Assembly: GCA_964592595.1 (NCBI GenBank)
Contig: CAZQFH010000005.1
Span: forward strand, 1-64,000
Direction: 5' to 3'
DNA: 64,000 nt
DNA from: UBA5536 sp964592595
GTDB taxonomy: Bacteria > Bacteroidota > Bacteroidia > Bacteroidales > F082
Below are positions 8,989 through 17,952 of the stretch, piece by piece. The notes beneath the pieces were generated by a model. That model saw only the letters and a list, made by a program, of their open reading frames with translations, was not told where the DNA came from and made no database searches. A program made the translations under genes and the position numbers. Position 1 is the stretch's first letter. Every line of letters starts with the position of its first letter.

Positions 8989-9023
8989 GGAGTAATCAAT
9001 TATTAATTATTAAATATAAACTT

Positions 9024-9881
9024 ATGAGAAACAATCGTTTTTTTGCCTTGATGCTGTTTTTGTCCGCAACAATTGCATTCACCTCCTGTTCAAAGGATGA
9101 GGATGATCCTGCTGAAGAAAAGGATACCACAAAACCACTGATTGATTTGACTTCACCGGCTGATGACACTGAATTTTTACCGGGTGATGTTATTCCATTC
9201 AGCGCAGTGCTTTCGGATGATAAAGCATTAGGAAGTTATAAAATTGATATTCACCCTGGCGAAGGACATGATCATAAAAGCGCTGATGATAATGGAGCCT
9301 GGAGTTACCAAAAAAGCTGGTCATTACCCGAAGGATCTACTAATGAAACAGTGAGTCATTCAGAAATTGTAGTTCCCGAAGAAGTTGACGGCCTTCCTAC
9401 AATGCCCGGCGACTATCATTTTTTGGTTTATTGCACTGATAAGGAAGGAAATGAGGAGTTTGTTGCGCACGATATTATTATTGTGGAACCGGCTGACGAA
9501 ACGGCACCAGAAATTTCCTTTAGTTTTACTCCTGAAGAAAACCAAGTTTACATCAGAGCAGATACCATAAAAATTGAAGGAAGTGTTACTGATAATAAAC
9601 ACCTTAGTGAATTGCTGGTTGCCATTATGCGCACCACTTCATCCGAAGATATGGTTAATACAACGGATGCATTCGTAATAATGCTGAATGCCAACGAACA
9701 GCTTGTCGATCAAAATAGCTTCGATTTTAATGCATCAATTCCTGTTGGAGCACCTCAGGATAACAATGTTCCTCCGAGAAATGTTACCTGGTCAAGAGGT
9801 AATTTTTATCTGATCGTAAAAGCCATAGATGAAAGCGGGAATGTTGCATTTAGCCAACATTTTCCCATTGTGATACAATAA
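9024..9881 (+). CDS. DUF4625-type lipoprotein
   Basis: 285 residues from the ATG at 9024; the open frame extends upstream to 8877 but runs into the receptor gene and lacks a signal sequence there. The signal peptide ends at the lipobox AFTSC (Cys about residue 22). Two Ig-like beta modules of about 115 residues follow, the first with the metal-liganding cluster HPGEGHDHK and a second with SFTPEENQVYIRADTIKIEG. DUF4625 lipoproteins commonly accompany TonB receptors and Fur/Zur regulators in Bacteroidota. A role in presenting zinc to the receptor is inferred. Confidence 0.8.
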   Translation: MRNNRFFALMLFLSATIAFTSCSKDEDDPAEEKDTTKPLIDLTSPADDTEFLPGDVIPFSAVLSDDKALGSYKIDIHPGEGHDHKSADDNGAWSYQKSWSLPEGSTNETVSHSEIVVPEEVDGLPTMPGDYHFLVYCTDKEGNEEFVAHDIIIVEPADETAPEISFSFTPEENQVYIRADTIKIEGSVTDNKHLSELLVAIMRTTSSEDMVNTTDAFVIMLNANEQLVDQNSFDFNASIPVGAPQDNNVPPRNVTWSRGNFYLIVKAIDESGNVAFSQHFPIVIQ

Positions 9882-9899
9882 TCAAAAGCATAATTTTCT

Positions 9900-9940
9900 T
9901 GAAGCATTATCGGGTTTTAAGCCAGATGGTGCTTCTTTTG
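9900..9940 (+). terminator. Probable terminator of the metal-uptake unit
   Basis: GAAGCA (9901-9906) pairs with TGCTTC (9930-9935) around an irregular loop, followed by TTTTGTTTT. It lies 19 bp after the lipoprotein stop. The stem is short and interrupted, so confidence is moderate. Confidence 0.5.
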
Positions 9941-10006
9941 TTTTAAGCAGGACGAATCATACCATTTTTGCTACTTTTGTGCTTTCATTTCAAAGGAAAG
10001 AAAGGC

Positions 10007-12505
10007 ATGGCCAAACCCGTAAATAAGTTAAAAACAAACACTTTCAAAGAGAAGGAAACTGCTGTATCAAAAGGAAATAGTAAAACCGCAAAGAATAGTA
10101 GCCCCAAAAAGCCAACAAAACCAAGCCGGAGTTTTCCGTTTAAGAAATTGACAGGAATTTTCTTGGTTTTTGTTGCGATATACCTTGCCTTAGCCTTCAC
10201 CTCTTTTTTTATTAATTGGTTTAATCAGTTAACAGATGATGTGATAGCTGATATTACAATAAGCCGTTTACTTACTGATATTGAGTTGAATATACGTAAT
10301 TGGACTGGTAATCTCGGGGCTTTTCTGGCGCAGTTTTTGGCAAAAGAAGGTTTTGGTGTTGGTGCATATTACTTGGTTTTAATTTTACTCGCCTGGGGCA
10401 TTCAATTGGGGACCAATATTCAACTGTTCAAGGCCTGGACATTATGGAAATATGGATTTTTGAGTTTGATTTGGCTGCCATTATTACTTGCTTTTATTTT
10501 TAGAACCGACCCAATGAATGTACTCGGCGGAGTTTTGGGTCATTATTTACATATTTATCTCAAAGGGATTATTGGAACAGCGGGGATTATTATCGCACTA
10601 ACATTTACGTTTGCTGCTTACGTCATACTACAGTTTAACCTTACTTTCAGTAGAAAACCTCATACTACAAATAATATTTCGGAAGGACACAAGCGTAAAC
10701 GAGCCGCATCGGATGCACCAGTAGATATCTATAATACTGTTGAATATGCTGTTGATAATGAAGATGATAACAATGATTTTAAAAAACCTGAAAATGGTTC
10801 TGGCAATACGTTAAAAAAAACTGAGCCAGAAGATAATGGATCAGTAAGTCTTGAAGTGGATTTGCCATTAGCGGATAGTAAACCCGATGAGGCATTTGCC
10901 GGGGAAGATATTGAATTTAGCGTTGAGCCCGTAAAAAAAGAAGAAACGCGCAAAAAGGGAACTATTGAGCGACAGGGACTTGATACACAGTTTGATCCTA
11001 CACTTGATTTGCCTGAGTATAAATTTCCACATCTTGATTTGCTTACCGATTATGGTGATGGCGGAATAAGCGTTGAGCGAAGCGAGTTGGAATCGAACAA
11101 AAAGAGAATTGTTGAAACTTTAGCCAATTACAGTATTGGCATCGAAAAAATTAAGGCAACCATTGGGCCAACCGTAACCTTGTATGAAATCGTTCCCTCT
11201 GCCGGAGTTAGAATAGCGCGAATCAAAGGGTTGGAAGACGATATTGCCTTGAGCCTTTCGGCAATCGGAATTAGGATTATTGCCCCCATACCGGGTAAAG
11301 GAACGGTAGGAATAGAAGTGCCAAACCAGAAACCTGAGATTGTTTCGATGCGCACCATTATTGGATCCGAAAAATTTTCTGATAACAACTTCGAGCTTCC
11401 TTTTGGGCTTGGAAAAACAATCGCTAACGAAAGTTTTGTGGCTGATCTGGCCAAAATGCCTCATATCCTAATGGCTGGAGCTACTGGTCAGGGTAAATCT
11501 GTTGGCTTGAATGCAATCATTGCTTCGTTGTTGTATTGTAAACATCCTGCCGAGCTGAAATTTGTTATGGTCGATCCCAAAAAAGTAGAACTCAGCTTGT
11601 TTAGCAGGATCGAAAGACATTACCTGGCCAAATTACCCGATTCGGAAGAGGCTATCATTACCGATACCAGAAAAGTAGTGCGAACCCTTAATTCGCTGAG
11701 TATTGAGATGGATAATCGTTACGAATTGCTCAAGGATGCTCAGGTGAGAAATGTTAAAGAATATAATGTTAAATTCAGATCGCGTAAGCTAAATCCAATG
11801 CACGGCCATCGGTTTTTACCTTATATCGTGTTGGTTGTGGATGAATTTGCCGACTTGATTATGACGGCAGGAAAAGAAATAGAAAGCCCTATTACCCGTT
11901 TGGCACAGCTTGCCAGAGCCGTTGGAATTCATTTGATTATTGCCACACAGCGTCCTTCTGTAAACATCATCACCGGTACTATTAAAGCTAATTTTCCGGC
12001 TCGTATCGCCTTCCGGGTAATTTCAGGAACAGATTCAAGAACGATTTTGGATACTAAAGGCGCCGATCAACTAATTGGCCGTGGCGATATGCTGCTTTCA
12101 ACGGGCAGCGACCTGGTGCGCCTGCAATGTGCTTTTATCGATACACCTGAAGTGGAGAAACTGACGGAATTTATCGGCTCACAGCGTGGCTATCCGGATG
12201 CTTATTACCTGCCTGAGTTTGCTGAAGAACAGGATGAAGCCGGTGATGTGTTTGATGCTACCGAAAGAGATGAATTATTTGAAGATGCCGCCCGCATTAT
12301 CGTCCAAACACAGCAGGGATCAACTTCCTTATTGCAGCGTAAACTAAAGCTGGGATATAATAGAGCAGGCCGAATTATCGATCAGTTGGAAGCTGCGGGT
12401 ATCGTTGGGCCTTTTGAAGGAAGCAAAGCACGTGAAGTAAAAGTAGCCAACGAAATGGCTTTGGAACAGTTTTTGAAGGATCTTGATCTGCCTAAACACG
12501 AATAG
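10007..12505 (+). CDS. ftsK: DNA translocase FtsK
   Basis: 832 residues from the ATG at 10007 (the upstream in-frame extension to 9968 has no family similarity). The N-terminal Lys-rich tail is followed by about four membrane helices (to about residue 210), then an acidic linker, then the motor. Walker A is GATGQGKS at about residue 490, Walker B is VLVVDEFADLIM, and ATQRPSVNIITG and IAFRVISGTDSRTILD are conserved. The C-terminal winged-helix gamma domain (QGSTSLLQRKLKLGYNRA) reads KOPS-like sites. It clears chromosome ends at the division septum. The LolA-like gene starts 1 bp after its stop. Confidence 0.97.
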   Translation: MAKPVNKLKTNTFKEKETAVSKGNSKTAKNSSPKKPTKPSRSFPFKKLTGIFLVFVAIYLALAFTSFFINWFNQLTDDVIADITISRLLTDIELNIRNWTGNLGAFLAQFLAKEGFGVGAYYLVLILLAWGIQLGTNIQLFKAWTLWKYGFLSLIWLPLLLAFIFRTDPMNVLGGVLGHYLHIYLKGIIGTAGIIIALTFTFAAYVILQFNLTFSRKPHTTNNISEGHKRKRAASDAPVDIYNTVEYAVDNEDDNNDFKKPENGSGNTLKKTEPEDNGSVSLEVDLPLADSKPDEAFAGEDIEFSVEPVKKEETRKKGTIERQGLDTQFDPTLDLPEYKFPHLDLLTDYGDGGISVERSELESNKKRIVETLANYSIGIEKIKATIGPTVTLYEIVPSAGVRIARIKGLEDDIALSLSAIGIRIIAPIPGKGTVGIEVPNQKPEIVSMRTIIGSEKFSDNNFELPFGLGKTIANESFVADLAKMPHILMAGATGQGKSVGLNAIIASLLYCKHPAELKFVMVDPKKVELSLFSRIERHYLAKLPDSEEAIITDTRKVVRTLNSLSIEMDNRYELLKDAQVRNVKEYNVKFRSRKLNPMHGHRFLPYIVLVVDEFADLIMTAGKEIESPITRLAQLARAVGIHLIIATQRPSVNIITGTIKANFPARIAFRVISGTDSRTILDTKGADQLIGRGDMLLSTGSDLVRLQCAFIDTPEVEKLTEFIGSQRGYPDAYYLPEFAEEQDEAGDVFDATERDELFEDAARIIVQTQQGSTSLLQRKLKLGYNRAGRIIDQLEAAGIVGPFEGSKAREVKVANEMALEQFLKDLDLPKHE

Positions 12506-12506
12506 C

Positions 12507-13151
12507 ATGAAAAACTTGATGAAGACTTTGATTTATTTATTTATTGTTGGAATAGCACAGCAACTTACTGCACAAGATACTGCGGAAGAATTGTTGCGTA
12601 AAGTGATCGACCAGACCAAATCTTATCCGGCAATGAAGGTGGTTTTTGATTATCGCATGATAAATGAAGATGCCGGAATTGATGAGCTGAAAACCGGAGA
12701 AGTTTTTATTCAAGGTGATGCATATAAACTGGTAATGGCAGGCCAGATTGTAATTTCCAACGGAAATGCTATTTGGACTATTCTGGAAGATTCTGAGGAA
12801 GTTATGATTAGTGATGCTATGGAAGGCGAAGAAAATATCACGCCCAGCCGTTTGCTGACTTCTTATTATGAAGATCATAAAATCAGTTACTTTCAGGAAA
12901 ACAGGCGCAATCAAAACCCCGGCCAGAAAACAATTGAATTAAAACCTGAGTCTGGAAAAAAATTCGCAAAAATTCATATCGATATCATCGAACAAGGTCT
13001 TCATATAAAGCAGTTTACGATATTTGACAATGGTGGAAACGCTTTTATTTATGTCATTAAAAATTTGGACGACAGTTTTACGCCACCACCAGGTTTCTTT
13101 GAATACGATCAGGCTGACTATCCTGGATATGAAGTGATAGACATGCGATAA
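12507..13151 (+). CDS. LolA-like outer-membrane lipoprotein carrier
   Basis: 214 residues with a signal peptide (MKTLIYLFIVGIAQQLTAQ). The LolA-fold pattern is visible: AEELLRKVIDQTKSYPAM, KTGEVFIQGDAYKLVMAGQ, IVISNGNAIWTIL and a C-terminal VIKNLDDSFTPPPGFFEYD. LolA ferries lipoproteins across the periplasm. In Bacteroidota this gene usually lies directly behind ftsK, as here (1 bp). The sequence is divergent from the proteobacterial protein, so I give no symbol. Confidence 0.85.
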   Translation: MKNLMKTLIYLFIVGIAQQLTAQDTAEELLRKVIDQTKSYPAMKVVFDYRMINEDAGIDELKTGEVFIQGDAYKLVMAGQIVISNGNAIWTILEDSEEVMISDAMEGEENITPSRLLTSYYEDHKISYFQENRRNQNPGQKTIELKPESGKKFAKIHIDIIEQGLHIKQFTIFDNGGNAFIYVIKNLDDSFTPPPGFFEYDQADYPGYEVIDMR

Positions 13152-13153
13152 TT

Positions 13154-13930
13154 ATGCTGAGACTTCTCCTTGCATTTCTTTTCTTCTTTATAGCATTTTC
13201 ATCTTTTGCTCAGGTAAATACAGAACGCTACCGAAAAGAATATGACGCGCCGGGTTTTAGTATGCGCAACATCACCAGCATAGATTTTTCATCCGGAAAC
13301 ACTAACGAGTTTGAGGTTGGCGAGCAGCTACGCCTGGATTGGAATAATCCCATTCAGGATTATTATGCCATTCTCGAATATGATTTCAAGCGGGCTAATA
13401 AAGAGAAAACCAAGAATAATGGTTTTATACACTTGCGCTCGATCAGACAATTGAATGAAGATAGGGTTATGGCAGAGGTCTTTACGCAACTCGAATTTGA
13501 TCAATTCCTACAGCTGCAATCAAGATTTTTGTTGGGAACTGGGATAAGATCAGATTTGATGCAGTTGTTTTCTGATTCCAGTTCAAATAAGCCTGTGAAA
13601 CTTTTTATGGGGATTGGCGTGATGCACGAAGGAGAGCGTTATACAACCGATCCCGTGCAAATTGTTATTCATTACAGATCTACTAATTACATATCGCTGG
13701 CAATGAGTTTGTCAGATCATACCCAGTTGGGTTTTGTTACTTATTATCAGCCAGCCTTGGAGAACTTTGATGATTTCAGGTTTTCAGCAGATATGAATCT
13801 TACTGTTGATGTGCTCAAAAATTTGGCGCTGAACTTCAAAATACATTATTTGCACCGTAGCATTGCTATCGGTGAATCCGTAAAAGATGATCAGGAAATA
13901 AAGACAGGAGTGATATTTAAACTTCCTTGA
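13154..13930 (+). CDS. DUF481-like outer-membrane protein
   Basis: 258 residues. A clear signal peptide (LLLAFLFFFIAFSSFAQ) precedes a beta-barrel-like protein with alternating aromatic strands. SIDFSSGNTNEFEVGEQLRLDW resembles the start of the DUF481 (YdiY-like) barrel, and FLLGTGIRSDLM with LFMGIGVMHEGERY continues it. The substrate is unknown. It starts 2 bp after the LolA-like gene, so it belongs to the ftsK operon. It ends convergently with DUF423, overlapping by 14 bp. Confidence 0.72.
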   Translation: MLRLLLAFLFFFIAFSSFAQVNTERYRKEYDAPGFSMRNITSIDFSSGNTNEFEVGEQLRLDWNNPIQDYYAILEYDFKRANKEKTKNNGFIHLRSIRQLNEDRVMAEVFTQLEFDQFLQLQSRFLLGTGIRSDLMQLFSDSSSNKPVKLFMGIGVMHEGERYTTDPVQIVIHYRSTNYISLAMSLSDHTQLGFVTYYQPALENFDDFRFSADMNLTVDVLKNLALNFKIHYLHRSIAIGESVKDDQEIKTGVIFKLP

Positions 13931-14315
13931 AACTCCTGATGCTATTGATAAAAAGCATCAACCAGCCACTAATCATTAGCAGACCTCCAATTGGAGTTAC
14001 TGGCCCCAGAAATGAAAAATCAACGCCAGTTAAATCCGAAGTTGATAATAAGTAAATGGAAAAAGAAAACAAAAGGCTACCGAAAGTAAACAGGTAATAG
14101 GTTGCAGCACATAGTTTTCCTTTAAATCTTTTTGGTATGGCTGCCAGATAAAGGATCGCAAGCGCATGAAAAAGCTGATACCTCACACCGGTTTCGAAAC
14201 TCTGTAAACTACTGATGCTGATATTATCTCTCAGCCAATGAGCTCCTAAAGCTCCAAAAATCACGGCAATACCAGCAAGTAAACTTCCTGTCCAAACGTA
14301 GGTTCTTTCCATCAT
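13917..14315 (-). CDS. DUF423 family membrane protein
   Basis: 132 residues with four membrane helices. The N-terminal GSLLAGIAVIFGALGAHWL and the FETGVRYQLFHALAILYL block are diagnostic of DUF423; FLGPVTPIGGLLMISGWLML is the last conserved helix. Function is unknown. The start may be either of two adjacent ATG codons. It stands alone on the minus strand between two plus-strand operons. Confidence 0.9.
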   Translation of the reverse strand: MMERTYVWTGSLLAGIAVIFGALGAHWLRDNISISSLQSFETGVRYQLFHALAILYLAAIPKRFKGKLCAATYYLFTFGSLLFSFSIYLLSTSDLTGVDFSFLGPVTPIGGLLMISGWLMLFINSIRSFKEV

Positions 14316-14444
14316 TTAAGTTCTAAGTTTTGCTTTGTTAAGTTTAGGCTTCAATCCCTATAAAGTCGTATTTTTGCGCATCAAAGATACAGAATTTATG
14401 TGTTTATTTTTCAGGCTTAGTAGCGTCATCAAAAAAGTAGCATT

Positions 14445-14705
14445 ATGAAAACTTCAGTTGAAATTAGTTATTATCCTTTGCTTGTTGAGTATATTCCTCC
14501 TATCAAAGATTTTATCAGCCGGTTAAATGAGGTGCCAGGTGTTGTGGTCAAAACCAACGGAATGAGTACACAGGTTTTTGGAGAGTATGATGTTGTAATG
14601 GAAACACTTAAAAATGAGATAAAGAAGTCCTTTGAATTGCCCCATAGCATTTTTGTGCTCAAAATCATCAATGCAGATTTAAACCACATTGATGGAAGCC
14701 GCTAG
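14445..14705 (+). CDS. Thiamine-binding (MTH1187/YkoF-like) protein
   Basis: 86 residues. The pattern SVEISYYPLLVEYIPPIKDF near the N-terminus, NGMSTQVFGEYDVVM in the middle and VLKIINADLN at the end match the small MTH1187/YkoF (DUF77, thiamine-binding) ferredoxin-like fold. Members bind thiamine or hydroxymethylpyrimidine. It overlaps the PnuC gene by 14 bp. No TPP riboswitch is visible in its 129-bp leader, although a -7-like element TATTTTTG lies at 14369-14376. The neighbouring genes point to vitamin uptake. Confidence 0.75.
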   Translation: MKTSVEISYYPLLVEYIPPIKDFISRLNEVPGVVVKTNGMSTQVFGEYDVVMETLKNEIKKSFELPHSIFVLKIINADLNHIDGSR

Positions 14706-15303
14706 TTTTTTCGATCTTTTTTGGTATAACATTCAGCAAACCACACTACTCGAACTGATAGCTGTTTTATTTGGGCTGCTTAGTGTGTGGTACAGTAAAA
14801 AAGTAAATATCCTGGTTTTTCCAACAGGCATTGTCAGCGTGCTGATTTACATGTATATTACATTTTTTGCCAAGCTGTATGCTGATATGTTTATCAACTT
14901 CGTTTATTTTGTCATGAGTGTTTATGGATGGTATCACTGGACGCATCCCCGGCAGGGAATGGAGGAGCGACCAGTTAGTTTTGCCAATAGACTTCAAAAC
15001 CTTATCGGAATTCTCGTGACAATCGTTTTATTTGTTGCAATGCGCTTTATTTTAATGAATTACACTGATAGCAATGTGCCAACAATCGATGCTTTGACTA
15101 CTGCTATTTTTATGACAGGAATGTGGCTTATGGCAATAAAAAAAGTGGAAAACTGGATTTATTGGATTATTGGAGACATAATTTCTGTGCCTTTATATTT
15201 TTATAAGGGATTGGTTTTTACGAGTTTTCAGTTTTTCGTTTTTCTGATAATCGCTGTGGCTGGATATTTGGCCTGGAGCAAAGCAGCCCGGCATGTCAGT
15301 TAA
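14692..15303 (+). CDS. pnuC: PnuC-family vitamin transporter
   Basis: 203 residues from the ATG at 14692 (a TTG at 14689 is an alternative). Seven to eight hydrophobic segments. The family pattern includes LIAVLFGLLSVWYSKKVN near the N-terminus, the central YADMFINFVYFVMSVYGWYHW and WIYWIIGDIISVPLYFYKG near the C-terminus. PnuC proteins are facilitators that trap vitamins by coupling to a kinase. It sits between a thiamine-binding-like protein and a NadR-like kinase, so nicotinamide riboside is the most likely substrate and thiamine (PnuT) the alternative. Confidence 0.9.
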   Translation: MEAASFFDLFWYNIQQTTLLELIAVLFGLLSVWYSKKVNILVFPTGIVSVLIYMYITFFAKLYADMFINFVYFVMSVYGWYHWTHPRQGMEERPVSFANRLQNLIGILVTIVLFVAMRFILMNYTDSNVPTIDALTTAIFMTGMWLMAIKKVENWIYWIIGDIISVPLYFYKGLVFTSFQFFVFLIIAVAGYLAWSKAARHVS

Positions 15304-15808
15304 GGTCGCCATTACAGGTCCCGAATCAACTGGAAAATCATGGCTGGCCGAACATTTGGCATTGCATTACAATGCCTTGTGGGTTCGTGAGTTTGCCCGA
15401 GCTTATCTTGCAAAGAACAAAAATTATAAGGCCGAAGATGTTGTAAATATTGCTGCCGGTCAACTTAAGATGGTGCAGGATCAGCTTGAACTTAATCCTC
15501 CGGTATTGTTTGCTGATACCGAAATGCTTGTTTGTGAAATATGGTACGAATTTGTCTTTGGACTTAAAAACGACTTTATTACTGATGCGCTTAAAAAGCA
15601 GGATTACGACCTTTATCTCTTATGCGCTATCGATATTGATTGGGAACCAGATCCTTTACGGGAACATCCTGATCAACGAAAGCGATTATTTGAGTTGTAC
15701 GAAAGCCGACTAAAAAGCTTGCAGTTCCCTTATCGGATAGTTTTCGGAAATGGGAATGAAAGATTAAAAAACGCCATTAACTTTGTGAATGAGATAATAA
15801 AAATTTGA
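15293..15808 (+). CDS. NadR-like nicotinamide riboside kinase (AAA_28 ATPase)
   Basis: 171 residues. P-loop GPESTGKSWLAEHLA at residues 9-23, WVREFARAYL (the conserved substrate-binding helix), FADTEMLVCEIWYEFVFG and DPLREHPDQRKRLFELY are the NadR ribosylnicotinamide kinase pattern. The adenylyltransferase domain of bifunctional NadR is absent. It would phosphorylate vitamin imported by PnuC. It overlaps pnuC by 11 bp and the glycosyltransferase start by 4 bp. Confidence 0.85.
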   Translation: MSVKVAITGPESTGKSWLAEHLALHYNALWVREFARAYLAKNKNYKAEDVVNIAAGQLKMVQDQLELNPPVLFADTEMLVCEIWYEFVFGLKNDFITDALKKQDYDLYLLCAIDIDWEPDPLREHPDQRKRLFELYESRLKSLQFPYRIVFGNGNERLKNAINFVNEIIKI

Positions 15809-16983
15809 ATACTAAAGTAAAACACATCTTGTTTCTTGCCCGTTGGTATCCGCATCGTTACGATCCCATGTTTGGATTATTTATTCAGCGACATGCAGAG
15901 GCTGTTGCTTTGTTTAATAGGGTAACAGTCATTTATGTTCATCCCGATAGCAAAGCCAATGGCAGATATGAGTTAGTGCATAGCAAGCAAACAAATTTGA
16001 ATGAAGTTCGGGTTTATTTCAAGAAGCATGAGGGGTTACCTATTTTTTCGAAACTTATTAATCAATGGCGTTTTTTTAGTGCGATTTTCAAGGCGGTTAA
16101 GCTGGCCGAAAGCAATGCAGTTTTCGACCTGATACATATTCATATCCTTACCCGCTTGGGTGTTTTGGGCTGGTTTTTAGCTTTTCAACGTAAAATCCCC
16201 TACCTGATCACAGAACATTGGTCGCGCTATTTGCCTGTAAATAAAGGATTCAAAGGCTATTTCAGGAAATTTGCAAGTCGTTTTGTTGTAAAACGTGCAG
16301 CTATGGTCACCACGGTTACCCACGATTTAATGAAAGCTATGCAAAGCTATAACTTGATGAATAATTATTATGTGGTGCTACCTAATGTAGTGGATATGAA
16401 ACGTTTTAAACCAGGGGAAAAGATTGAACAACAAAAGCCACATTTTGTGCATATCAGTTGTTTCGAAGATAAATCAAAAAACCTGAGTGGTTTGCTCAGG
16501 ACTATAGCCCGACTTAAAGCGCATGGAAATGATATTTTTGTTTCATTAATTGGCGATGGTATGGATTTCGAAGCTATCAGAAGTTATGCTAATGAACTTC
16601 AAATCAATGATTGCGTTGCATTTACAGGGCTTCTTCAGGGAGACGAATTAGCACAAAAGCTTGCAGCTGCTGATGCTTTGGTTTTGTTCAGTAATTACGA
16701 AAACATGCCTGTTGTAATTCTTGAGGCACTGGCTTGTGGCATTCCTGTTGTGGCTACAAGGGTAGGAGGTATTCCTGAAATGGTAGATGAAACAAATGGA
16801 ATTTTGGTGCCAGCTGGCGATGAAGACGCTTTACTTAAGGCGTTGATCACGATTTCAGCAGCTTATCCATCGTATAATTCCAGGATCTTACGCCAAATGG
16901 TCGAAGATCGTTACGGAATGGAGGCCGTTGGATTACAGCTTGATAAGTGGTATGATGAAATAATAGGATCTATGGCTCCCTAA
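15805..16983 (+). CDS. Glycosyltransferase, family 4
   Basis: 392 residues, GT-B fold. N-terminal LARWYPHRYDPMFGLFIQRH is the nucleotide-independent acceptor side; the C-terminal donor-binding half has LVLFSNYENMPVVILEALAC and GIPVVATRVGGIPE (the E-x7-E region). A TTG at 15805, overlapping the previous stop (TTGA), is the only start that keeps the conserved N-terminus; the next ATG lies inside it. The acceptor and sugar are not predictable. It ends convergently with the Usp gene (14-bp overlap). Confidence 0.9.
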   Translation: MNTKVKHILFLARWYPHRYDPMFGLFIQRHAEAVALFNRVTVIYVHPDSKANGRYELVHSKQTNLNEVRVYFKKHEGLPIFSKLINQWRFFSAIFKAVKLAESNAVFDLIHIHILTRLGVLGWFLAFQRKIPYLITEHWSRYLPVNKGFKGYFRKFASRFVVKRAAMVTTVTHDLMKAMQSYNLMNNYYVVLPNVVDMKRFKPGEKIEQQKPHFVHISCFEDKSKNLSGLLRTIARLKAHGNDIFVSLIGDGMDFEAIRSYANELQINDCVAFTGLLQGDELAQKLAAADALVLFSNYENMPVVILEALACGIPVVATRVGGIPEMVDETNGILVPAGDEDALLKALITISAAYPSYNSRILRQMVEDRYGMEAVGLQLDKWYDEIIGSMAP

Positions 16984-17836
16984 AAGTTAGCATCGGAATG
17001 CCAAGCTCAAAAAAGGCATCTTTTCCAATTTTGTCTTTAAAAATATAGTCTAACAAGCCACGGCGATTAGCGATAAAGGACGCCAGACTAATATGATGTT
17101 GTTCGCAGAACAAAGCAATGGCATCGTGAGGCATTGTTGTTTTGATCAGATGAAACCGTATCATCTGGCGTGCTTTTTCCTGCTTAAAAGCTAAACGTAG
17201 CTCCTCCATCAGCAGGTCTGGTTTTTCATCGTCTTCATCAGTGATCAGATGCACCACATGAACCACCGGGTTATACCGCTCAAGTACATCAAAAATCCGG
17301 TTTATAGTACTTACTTCAAACCGTCCGAAATTGGTTGCATAGAGCACCTCGCTGCTTTTAGTCCACTGATAACCTTCAGGAACAGAAAGCAGTGGCACAT
17401 TTACTTTGGTCATTATACTTTTGGCCATACTCCCTTCCAGAAATCGTTTTTTTCCTTTGCCTCGTGTGCCCATGAGAATCAGTTCAGGCTTTTCTTCTTC
17501 GGCCAGATTGACCAGTTCAATTTCGGGGTCGCCACCTTTCAGAACAGCTTTTACGCTTATGTTTTGTAATCCTGCCGCTGCTATTTGCTGTTCCAGATGC
17601 TCTTGTTTTTCATGCATAAAATGTGAGGCCTGCTCCTCCATTTCGGCCAGCAGCTCTCTGTTAAAGAAAGTATCTGAATCAAGGCCTCCCGGAAAACTGC
17701 TGTCGCCCATCAAAATTTGATCCATATAGGCATGAAAAAGGATGATTTCGCCGCCCGGTTCCTTCAAGAGGTCAAGCGCATAAGGGAAGAGCATTTCGTT
17801 CTCTTCGCTGAAATCCGTGGCAAGAATTATTTTCAT
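16970..17836 (-). CDS. Tandem universal stress protein (UspA family)
   Basis: 288 residues, two Usp domains. The first (1-150) carries the ATP-binding pattern GTRGKGKKRFLEGSM followed by VPLLSVPEG; the second (about 155-288) is degenerate and lacks the glycine motif. Cytoplasmic. It faces the glycosyltransferase and is divergent from nothing: the permease gene upstream on the same strand is 116 bp away. Stress or redox sensing is the usual role, without further detail from the sequence. Confidence 0.9.
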   Translation of the reverse strand: MKIILATDFSEENEMLFPYALDLLKEPGGEIILFHAYMDQILMGDSSFPGGLDSDTFFNRELLAEMEEQASHFMHEKQEHLEQQIAAAGLQNISVKAVLKGGDPEIELVNLAEEEKPELILMGTRGKGKKRFLEGSMAKSIMTKVNVPLLSVPEGYQWTKSSEVLYATNFGRFEVSTINRIFDVLERYNPVVHVVHLITDEDDEKPDLLMEELRLAFKQEKARQMIRFHLIKTTMPHDAIALFCEQHHISLASFIANRRGLLDYIFKDKIGKDAFFELGIPMLTFREP

Positions 17837-17952
17837 AATCGGACTTTTTTATCAGATTGCTAAATGTTGGTTAACTGATGTAAAAGTACAAAAATTCGAG
17901 TCGATTGTGAATCAAATATTTCAAAAACCGGAAAATAATCCCGTTAAAAAAA

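Noticed and set aside
14316..14444. TPP riboswitch before the thiamine-binding-like gene
   Set aside because: None of the conserved CTGAGA-type or other riboswitch elements are visible in the leader.
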